A DNA stretch of 10,491 bases from CAZXBB01 sp964638815 (GTDB lineage Bacteria; Planctomycetota; Phycisphaerae; Phycisphaerales; SM1A02). Shown piece after piece: positions 6,616 through 10,491 of the stretch. Location of the stretch: NCBI GenBank assembly GCA_964638815.1, contig CAZXBB010000182.1, positions 1 to 10,491 of the forward strand. Direction: 5' to 3'. Numbering within the stretch: the stretch's first letter is position 1; every line of letters starts with the position of its first letter. Both the position numbers and the translations under genes were made by a program. The notes under the pieces are model-generated. The model did no database searches. It was not told the origin of the DNA and worked only from the letters and a program-made list of their open reading frames with translations.

Positions 6616-7212
6616 GTGTCGACCGCGGATGTCAATCGCAGCCTCGAGAGCGTCTCCGACGCCGGCCCCTACGCGGTGCCGAACGGCAGTTCGCTGGCCG
6701 CGCGGGTGGAGCGGTTCATCAGCCGGCTGAGCACGCGGAACAACTTCTGGCACAAGGTCTGCTCGCTCATCTGGCTGCCGTACGCCTTCCGTTCCGGCAT
6801 CACGATGAAGCGGCTGGACTCGAAGCGCTTCACGGCGGTCCTCCCCTTCAAGCGGGTAAACCGCAACTGGTACAACGCGATGGCCGGCGCGGCTCTCCTC
6901 GGCAACTCCGAGGTCGCGGCGGGCATGTATCTCTTCTCCGAATGCGGGAGCGACTACATCGTCGTGTGCAAGGAGATGCGGTACCAGTTCCTGCGTCCGT
7001 GCCTGGGCCCGGCGGTGTACGAGATCGTCAACGCCGACGACGTGCAGGAGCGCATCACCGCCGGCGGCGAGTTCAACATCGACCTCGAGCTGGAGATCCG
7101 CCAGCACCTGCGGAAGAAGGGGCGTGATCGCCGCGTCGGCCGCTGCAACATCACGTTCCACTGCACTCCGAAGACGCAGGTCCGCGAGCGCCGTCTGCGC
7201 AAGAGCCCGTGA
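6616..7212 (+). CDS. DUF4442 family hotdog-fold (thioesterase-like) protein
   Basis: This 198-residue protein has the pattern of DUF4442 proteins: an N-terminal helix (NNFWHKVCSLIWLPYAF, 42-58), a core strand (ITMKRLDSKRFTAVLPF, 62-78), then the conserved N..YN..H/AGAL-type helix seen here as NRNWYNAMAGAALLGNSEVAAG (82-103). Later strands end in a basic tail. Related proteins share the hotdog fold of acyl-CoA thioesterases, but many have no proven activity; the usual acidic or histidine catalytic residues are not clearly identifiable here. The GTG start is preferred because GAGG lies 7 nt upstream; no nearby ATG gives a better fit. It is divergent from the TIM-barrel/ggt unit and 30 bp upstream of a membrane protein in the same reading frame, so both are likely cotranscribed. 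Family assignment is from remembered pattern; function is unassigned. Confidence 0.78.
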   Translation: MSTADVNRSLESVSDAGPYAVPNGSSLAARVERFISRLSTRNNFWHKVCSLIWLPYAFRSGITMKRLDSKRFTAVLPFKRVNRNWYNAMAGAALLGNSEVAAGMYLFSECGSDYIVVCKEMRYQFLRPCLGPAVYEIVNADDVQERITAGGEFNIDLELEIRQHLRKKGRDRRVGRCNITFHCTPKTQVRERRLRKSP

Positions 7213-7242
7213 TCGCGACCCTCCCTCGCGACTCCTCCCCGC

Positions 7243-8424
7243 ATGCCTGACAAGATCCGATCACTCGCCCTCACCGTGGCCTGGGGTCTCTTCTGTGCCT
7301 GCAGTTGGACGTGGTGCGTCGGGCTGTTCCTCCCGAAGCTCATGATCGACCGCTTCGGGTTCGTCGGCGTGATCGTGTTCGCGGTCCCGAACGTGCTGGG
7401 CTGCACCGCGTTCGGATACGTGATCGCGACGCCGCAGCGCAGCCGGCGCCTGGTCGAGCGGCACGGGACCGCGATGCTCGTGTTCTCGCTGGTCGCCGTC
7501 ACGTTCCAGGTATTCTTCGTCGCCATGTTCCTGGATCGCTGGGCGCTGCAGGACGCCGCGCCCGCGTGGATGCCGCTGATCGGGGCGCTCGTCGTCTTCA
7601 TGGCGGGCGGTTTCGCGGCGCTGCTCGGCGACCGGGGCTGGCTGCTGCTCTCGCTGGCGACGTACGTGTTCTCCCTCGTCGCGTTCGGGATCATCGGCGT
7701 CGACGACGGGGCGGAGCTCTTCGCGCCCGGGTTCGACGGCCCGCGCGAGCTGGTGTGGATCGGCCCCATCGTCGCGATCGGATTCCTCCTCTGCCCCTAT
7801 CTCGATCTCACGTTTCACCGGTCGCTCCAGCGATCGCCGAGCCGGCACGCGTTCGCCGTCTTCGGCGTCGCGTTCACGGCGATGCTCGCGCTGACGTGCT
7901 TCCTGTGGTACTCGCTCGACCCCGTGCTGCGGGGTATCGGCACCGGTCACATCCTCGCGCAGATCGCCTTCACGATCGGCGCGCACCTGCGCGAGGCGCG
8001 CAAGTCGCCGGTGCTCGCGTGCCGACACCGCCGTCGCGTCTACATGCTGCTGCCGCTGCTCGGGGCGCTGGTGCCGCTCGTTTCGCACATGTTCGTCGAG
8101 GATCCGTCGAAGGGCATCGACAACCTCACGTACATCCGGTTCCTCGCGTTCTACGCGCTCGTCTTCCCGGCGTACATCGTGGTGTTCATGGGTCCGTGGC
8201 GGCCGGTGACGCTGACGAAGCGCAACGTGCTGCTCACTGTCGGCGCGATCCTGTTGCTCGCGCCGCTCTTCGAGCTTGGATTCCTGTGGCGCTACGCGTG
8301 GCTGCTCGCGGTGCCGCTGGCGGTGCTGGCGGCGTGGGGCGTGACGCGGTGGCGCGCGAAGCCGGCGACGCCCACGGAGCAGGATTCAAGCGCGGCCGGC
8401 TTGCGTCGTGACGCCGGTTCCTGA
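7243..8424 (+). CDS. polytopic membrane protein of unknown function
   Basis: This 393-residue, strongly hydrophobic protein has about 11-12 predicted transmembrane segments (near 7-30, 38-62, 77-97, 108-128, 132-152, 169-186, 203-223, 266-284, 297-316, 328-345, 350-370, with a weaker one near 235-247). The short C-terminal tail is polar. Notable conserved-looking motifs are ACSWTWCVGLFLPKL (19-33), AVPNVLG (47-53) and CPYLDLTFHRSLQ (184-196). The spacing of helices and the polar residues in helices 1 and 6 would fit a transporter, but I cannot place it in a named family. The sequence reminds me of uncharacterised planctomycete proteins. The ATG has no Shine-Dalgarno sequence: the 30 bp before it are pyrimidine-rich, and the upstream TGA at 7210-7212 lies in the same frame, so translation may depend on coupling to the DUF4442 gene. 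Confidence 0.85.
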   Translation: MPDKIRSLALTVAWGLFCACSWTWCVGLFLPKLMIDRFGFVGVIVFAVPNVLGCTAFGYVIATPQRSRRLVERHGTAMLVFSLVAVTFQVFFVAMFLDRWALQDAAPAWMPLIGALVVFMAGGFAALLGDRGWLLLSLATYVFSLVAFGIIGVDDGAELFAPGFDGPRELVWIGPIVAIGFLLCPYLDLTFHRSLQRSPSRHAFAVFGVAFTAMLALTCFLWYSLDPVLRGIGTGHILAQIAFTIGAHLREARKSPVLACRHRRRVYMLLPLLGALVPLVSHMFVEDPSKGIDNLTYIRFLAFYALVFPAYIVVFMGPWRPVTLTKRNVLLTVGAILLLAPLFELGFLWRYAWLLAVPLAVLAAWGVTRWRAKPATPTEQDSSAAGLRRDAGS

Positions 8425-8433
8425 CGGGCGCGG

Positions 8434-8505
8434 TCACTCCTGCGAGATCACGAGCGTGAACTCGTCACCGTACGACGGCCGCACTCGATTCCTGCGCGGA
8501 AACAT
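8434..8505 (-). pseudogene. possible short coding remnant or 23-codon ORF
   Basis: Between the membrane protein and the DinB gene, a minus-strand frame from an ATG at 8505 to a TGA at 8436-8434 reads MFPRRNRVRPSYGDEFTLVI followed by SQE. The end (YGDEFTLVISQE) looks protein-like and could be the tail of a decayed gene, but a stop codon lies just upstream and no homology can be shown. It has no clear ribosome binding site. The remaining bases of this 122-bp gap show no strong terminator for either convergent gene. Confidence 0.15.
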
Positions 8506-8546
8506 TCCACGATCTGGTCATATGACACCGCTTCCGGCCAGGATCG

Positions 8547-9011
8547 TCATCGCGCAGCCGCCGCCAGGTAGCGTCGCAACTGATCCAGGTGATGCGCATC
8601 ATGCCCAGCGTGCCGCTCGATCAGTGCCTCGAGCGTGATCGTGTCGCCGGGAGACGCGGGGCGAGGGTGCGTCGTCGCCCGCTCCTCCACCGTCAGGGCA
8701 TCGTACTGCTCGAGGTTGAGCGCCCGCAGGAACCGGAACCGCCGCAGGAACTCCGCCGGGTCCCGGTCGTTGTGACGCTGCGTCGCGACCCACTGTTCCT
8801 GGTCGTACGACGCCAGCCACGGCGTCGGATCCATCCGCATCACGCGGATGCGGCACATCGTGACGATCTCGTGGTCCACGAGGTGACCGAGGATCTCGTT
8901 CGGCGTCCACTTGCCCGCGAACGGACGCGAGCGCAGGACGTCCGCGGGAACGTCGGCGGTGAGCCCCGCGATGACCTCAGGCGTCCGGCGCAGCGTGTCG
9001 AGACCGCTCAT
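8547..9011 (-). CDS. DinB/YfiT family putative metal-dependent protein
   Basis: This 154-residue protein has the four-helix-bundle pattern of the DinB superfamily. GKWTPNEILGHLVDHE (33-48) is the family's first conserved block. The C-terminal IERHAGHDAHHLDQLRRYL (131-149) supplies the HxxxH pair. The probable metal triad is H47, H137 and H141. Members include bacillithiol or mycothiol transferases and damage-induced proteins; the exact reaction is not predictable, and cytoplasmic location is likely. The ATG at 9011 gives the standard N-terminus (MSGLDTLRRTPEVIAGL). Oddly, the upstream AGGAGG ends only one base before this ATG, too close for normal Shine-Dalgarno spacing. No better in-frame start exists, and the frame further upstream lies in repeat DNA. 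It is monocistronic. Confidence 0.87.
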   Translation of the reverse strand: MSGLDTLRRTPEVIAGLTADVPADVLRSRPFAGKWTPNEILGHLVDHEIVTMCRIRVMRMDPTPWLASYDQEQWVATQRHNDRDPAEFLRRFRFLRALNLEQYDALTVEERATTHPRPASPGDTITLEALIERHAGHDAHHLDQLRRYLAAAAR

Positions 9012-9056
9012 ACCTCCTATTGTTCGCGGAGCGGGGGCTTGTGTCTCACGTTTGTC

Positions 9057-9067
9057 TGTGGTGCGGG
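9057..9067 (+). repeat. partial copy of the 32-bp element (3' end only)
   Basis: TGTGGTGCGGG repeats the last part of the 32-bp element 52 bp before its first full copy. It lies in a G-rich stretch between the DinB start and the repeat-protein gene. The match is short and could be partly chance in this G-rich context. Confidence 0.35.
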
Positions 9068-9088
9068 AGGTTTCGGGGGTGCGGGGGG

Positions 9089-9120
9089 TGCGCGATGGGA
9101 GTGTAACCTGTGGTGCGGGG
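9089..9120 (+). repeat. 32-bp dispersed element, copy 1
   Basis: The element begins TGCGCGATGGG, has a GTAAC centre and ends GTGGTGCGGGG. This copy lies 73 bp before the repeat-protein start codon. Three further full-length copies at 9918, 10124 and 10451 differ from it at only a few positions, and all are in the same orientation. Confidence 0.85.
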
Positions 9121-9178
9121 CTCTCCTGAGCAAGGGTTGGGTCGGACGTCGCGATCCGTATCGCCGGCGCGTCGAATG

Positions 9179-9184
9179 TACAAT
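9179..9184 (+). promoter_or_regulatory. possible -10 box for a near-leaderless transcript
   Basis: TACAAT ends 9 bp before the preferred ATG of the repeat-protein gene. A transcript started from it would have a leader of only about 2-4 nt. No good -35 is seen at normal spacing; TTGGGT at 9137-9142 is too far away. The absence of a clear Shine-Dalgarno sequence before this ATG is consistent with leaderless initiation. Confidence 0.3.
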
Positions 9185-9193
9185 CGGGACGCG

Positions 9194-9874
9194 ATGCCCT
9201 GTGATCCAAGCAAGCGTCTGACGATCAGGCAAATCCTCGAATGGGCTGACAGCCACTTCGAGCGCGTTGGTCGCTGGCCGACGGGCAAGTCAGGGCGCGT
9301 CCGCGGCCAGGGTGGATTGACATGGTTGAACATCGATACCTCGCTCCGCTTCGGGCGATTCGGTCTCGCGGGCGGTCAGTCGCTTCACCAGTTGCTGAAA
9401 CGCAAGAGAGGCAAACCGGAGAGCAAGTATGGGACGGGCCTGCCCATCGGGCTGATTCTCGAATGGGCGGATGAACACAGGCGCCGGACCGGGCGATGGC
9501 CGAACCAGAAGTCCGGGCGCATTCGAGGCGCGATCGGCGAGACCTGGGTGAACGTGGACAGTGCGCTTCGATATGGACACCGCGGCCTGCGCGGCGGGTC
9601 ATCGCTGCCCCTTCTTCTCGATCAATACGGCCGCAAGAGACATGCCCTGCTTCCGCCGCGCCTGACCGTCAGACAGATTCTGGAGTGGGCCGACGAACAC
9701 AAGCGGCGCACCGGACGCTGGCCGTCGCAGATGTCGGGATCCGTGCATGGTCAGCGCAAGCTGACCTGGTATCGGATTCATGAGGCACTGTATCACGGGC
9801 AGCGCGGCCTCAAGGGCGGCTCATCGCTGGCAAGACTCCTCGATCAATACCGCCGCCGCCGGCGATCGACCTGA
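9194..9874 (+). CDS. basic protein of three 74-residue repeats, unknown function
   Basis: This 226-residue, arginine- and lysine-rich protein is almost wholly three repeats that start at L9, L83 and L157, an exact 74-residue period. Each repeat reads ILEWADxH, then GRWP, SGxxxG, TWxxIDxAL, GxxGLxGGxSLxxLL, followed by a basic linker. Repeats 2 and 3 are the most alike. The pattern recalls uncharacterised tandem-repeat proteins that I remember from Gemmata-like planctomycetes, and more distantly the homing-endonuclease-associated repeat. No HNH, LAGLIDADG or other nuclease motif is present. Two predicted helices per repeat and the high basic charge suggest nucleic-acid binding, but this is inference. 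The ATG at 9194 is preferred over one at 9176 because TACAAT lies just upstream. The gene is less GC-biased than its neighbours and is bracketed by the 32-bp elements, suggesting acquisition as a unit. Confidence 0.75.
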   Translation: MPCDPSKRLTIRQILEWADSHFERVGRWPTGKSGRVRGQGGLTWLNIDTSLRFGRFGLAGGQSLHQLLKRKRGKPESKYGTGLPIGLILEWADEHRRRTGRWPNQKSGRIRGAIGETWVNVDSALRYGHRGLRGGSSLPLLLDQYGRKRHALLPPRLTVRQILEWADEHKRRTGRWPSQMSGSVHGQRKLTWYRIHEALYHGQRGLKGGSSLARLLDQYRRRRRST

Positions 9875-9917
9875 CTCCTGCGCGTGTGAAGTCCGGGTGT
9901 GGGTCGTTCGGGGGGGC

Positions 9918-9949
9918 TGCGCGATGGGGGTGTAACATGTGGTGCGGGG
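9918..9949 (+). repeat. 32-bp dispersed element, copy 2
   Basis: This copy starts 44 bp after the repeat-protein stop codon and begins the first 206-bp unit. The sequence before it (TTCGGGGGGGCTGC) matches the start of the hairpin segment found after the element in the later units. The element therefore joins here directly to a truncated copy of that segment. Confidence 0.85.
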
Positions 9950-9992
9950 ATCGGTGGAACGTTCGGGGGGCTGCGTCGTGCAGGCCCTTTTG

Positions 9993-10027
9993 GCGTGACG
10001 CGCTGTTCACACCTTTGCCCGTCACGC
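9993..10027 (+). repeat. long-loop stem, unit 1
   Basis: GCGTGACG (9993-10000) pairs with CGTCACGC (10020-10027) around a 19-nt loop. The unit 2 counterpart is at 10197-10235, where a 10-bp stem carries one mismatch. Confidence 0.65.
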
Positions 10028-10035
10028 GCGGCGAC

Positions 10036-10050
10036 GCTGCATCCTGCAGC
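10036..10050 (+). repeat. TCC-loop hairpin, unit 1 (GCTGCA stem)
   Basis: A perfect 6-bp stem GCTGCA/TGCAGC has the loop TCC. The identical copy in unit 2 is at 10242-10256. Confidence 0.75.
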
Positions 10051-10083
10051 TCACACTTCGAAGTCCCGACATGCAAGTGCGAC

Positions 10084-10100
10084 GGCGGCATCCTGCCGCC
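10084..10100 (+). repeat. TCC-loop hairpin, unit 1 (GGCGGCA stem)
   Basis: A perfect 7-bp stem GGCGGCA/TGCCGCC has the loop TCC. The identical copy in unit 2 is at 10290-10306. The stem differs from that at 10036, while the loop and its flanking A-T pair are the same. Confidence 0.75.
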
Positions 10101-10123
10101 TGCGCGTGGGCCGTTTGGGACCG

Positions 10124-10155
10124 TGCGCGATGGGGATGTAACCTGTGGTGCGGGG
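10124..10155 (+). repeat. 32-bp dispersed element, copy 3
   Basis: This copy starts the second 206-bp unit. It is followed by CTCTC, as copy 1 at 9089 is followed by CTCTCC. Confidence 0.85.
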
Positions 10156-10172
10156 CTCTCTCGAACGTTCGG

Positions 10173-10193
10173 GGGGCTGCGTCGTGCAGCCCC
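10173..10193 (+). repeat. 8-bp-stem hairpin, unit 2
   Basis: GGGGCTGC (10173-10180) pairs perfectly with GCAGCCCC (10186-10193) around the loop GTCGT, followed by TTT. The unit 1 counterpart (about 9966-9988) has one extra G in the right arm. A terminator role is possible but the T-run is short. Confidence 0.65.
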
Positions 10194-10241
10194 TTTGCGC
10201 CTGACGCGCTGTTCACACCTTTGCCCGTCACGCGCGACGAC

Positions 10242-10256
10242 GCTGCATCCTGCAGC
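10242..10256 (+). repeat. TCC-loop hairpin, unit 2 (GCTGCA stem)
   Basis: This is the second copy of GCTGCA-TCC-TGCAGC, exactly 206 bp after the first. Confidence 0.75.
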
Positions 10257-10289
10257 TCACGCTACGAAGTTCCGACATGCCAGTGCGAC

Positions 10290-10306
10290 GGCGGCATCCT
10301 GCCGCC
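10290..10306 (+). repeat. TCC-loop hairpin, unit 2 (GGCGGCA stem)
   Basis: This is the second copy of GGCGGCA-TCC-TGCCGCC, exactly 206 bp after the first. It lies just before the junction with the extra 121-bp module. Confidence 0.75.
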
Positions 10307-10336
10307 TGCGCGTGCGACGTTTGGGGCTGGGTCGGG

Positions 10337-10366
10337 CTGGTTTTCGCAGACCTGGTTTTCGCAGAC
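10337..10366 (+). repeat. perfect 15-bp tandem duplication
   Basis: CTGGTTTTCGCAGAC occurs twice back to back (10337-10351 and 10352-10366). Opposite it, GGGTCTGCAG occurs twice (10372-10381 and 10384-10393). Both arms of the following hairpin therefore appear duplicated. Confidence 0.85.
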
Positions 10367-10391
10367 CCTCCGGGTCTGCAGGCGGGTCTGC
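10346..10391 (+). repeat. two-tier hairpin with TCC loop
   Basis: The inner stem GCAGACCC (10361-10368) pairs with GGGTCTGC (10372-10379) around the loop TCC. The outer stem GCAGACC (10346-10352) pairs with GGTCTGC (10385-10391). The inner stem has a third, unrelated arm sequence but keeps the TCC loop. Confidence 0.75.
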
Positions 10392-10409
10392 AGATACCGC
10401 GCGGCGACC

Positions 10410-10427
10410 GGCGGCGTCCATGCCGCC
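10410..10427 (+). repeat. GGCGGC hairpin variant in the extra module
   Basis: GGCGGC (10410-10415) pairs with GCCGCC (10422-10427) around GTCCAT. It is a diverged relative of the hairpins at 10084 and 10290, again with TCC in the loop. Confidence 0.65.
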
Positions 10428-10450
10428 TTGGTTTGCGACGTTTGGGGCCG

Positions 10451-10482
10451 TGCGCAATGGGGGCGTAACACGTGGTGCGGGG
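10451..10482 (+). repeat. 32-bp dispersed element, copy 4
   Basis: This is the most diverged copy (TGCGCAATGG start, GTAACAC centre), 327 bp after copy 3. The array probably continues past the right edge of the window. Confidence 0.8.
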
Positions 10483-10491
10483 GTCTGTTCG

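Larger units (their letters stand above)
9918..10326 (+). repeat. two tandem units of a hairpin-rich repeat, 206-bp period
   Basis: Unit 1 starts at 9918 and unit 2 at 10124. Every recognisable landmark is offset by 206 bp (for example hairpins at 10036 and 10242, and at 10084 and 10290). Each unit runs: the 32-bp element; a GGGCTGC/GCAGCCC-type hairpin; a GCGTGACG/CGTCACGC-type stem with a ~19-nt loop; GCTGCA-TCC-TGCAGC; a spacer with GACATGC; GGCGGCA-TCC-TGCCGCC; and a tail with GTTTGGG. The units have few differences and no indels apart from a base or two around the first hairpin. No coding potential is evident on either strand. Confidence 0.85.
10313..10447 (+). repeat. extra 121-bp module between 14-bp direct repeats
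   Basis: TGCGACGTTTGGGG occurs at 10313-10326 and again at 10434-10447. The 121 bp gained between units 2 and 3 contain a tandem 15-bp duplication, a two-tier hairpin and a further GGCGGC-type hairpin. Without this module the distance from copy 3 to copy 4 of the 32-bp element would again be 206 bp (327 minus 121). Confidence 0.75.

Noticed and set aside
6274..7161. Minus-strand open frame across the divergent promoter region and the DUF4442 gene
   Set aside because: It covers the plus-strand DUF4442 gene, which has a ribosome binding site and a family-like sequence; the minus-strand product has shadow composition.
9899..10468. Several short open frames in the repeat array
   Set aside because: They recur with the 206-bp DNA repeat, span hairpins and show no codon bias, so they are by-products of repeat sequence.
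9089..10482. Integron attC sites
   Set aside because: The 32-bp element lacks a proper GTTRRRY core and its inverse partner, and no integrase gene is visible. Only a looser cassette-like idea is kept as a finding.
9918..10491. CRISPR array
   Set aside because: The repeats are 206-327 bp apart and the intervening sequence is itself repeated, unlike unique 30-40-bp spacers; no cas gene is present.

Overview
The window is high-GC bacterial DNA with strongly GC-biased third codon positions, mostly compact coding sequence, and repeat-rich non-coding DNA at both ends. The phylum cannot be fixed from the sequence. The 74-residue repeat protein near the right end and the multi-pass membrane protein recall Planctomycetota from memory, while the GC-rich 8-bp microsatellites also fit Acidobacteriota or Gemmatimonadota. 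I lean weakly to Planctomycetota. Nothing looks like a plasmid backbone, phage, transposase or CRISPR array.

Layout from left to right. Bases 1-364 hold no gene but carry two degenerate copies of a ~170-bp repeat with short palindromes. Bases 365-3330 (minus) are a two-gene unit: acetoacetate-CoA ligase followed 5 bp later by a membrane-anchored endonuclease/exonuclease/phosphatase (EEP) fold protein. Bases 3331-3759 are intergenic. They hold a plausible sigma70-type promoter, a roughly 170-nt structured region and a strong intrinsic terminator, all on the plus strand with no credible ORF. This is the best candidate for an independent small RNA. Bases 3760-6455 (minus) are a translationally coupled pair: a TIM-barrel sugar phosphate isomerase/epimerase-like protein whose stop overlaps the start of a lipoprotein gamma-glutamyltransferase. 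Divergent from it (plus) are a DUF4442 hotdog-fold, thioesterase-like protein and a polytopic membrane protein of unknown role. A DinB/YfiT-type putative metalloenzyme follows on the minus strand.

The right end (9040-10491) is accessory in character. A 226-residue basic protein made of three repeats with an exact 74-residue period is bracketed by copies of a 32-bp element. Downstream lies a tandem array with a 206-bp period, dense in hairpins. Several different stems share the same TCC loop, and a 121-bp extra module sits between 14-bp direct repeats. The repeats and the repeat protein may belong together, but that is inference.

The metabolic genes do not form one pathway. Ligase activation of acetoacetate, glutathione or gamma-glutamyl peptide hydrolysis at the cell envelope, and an unknown sugar or polyol step look like ordinary housekeeping or catabolic functions. 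The items most worth a second look are the candidate small RNA and the hairpin array with its neighbouring repeat protein.
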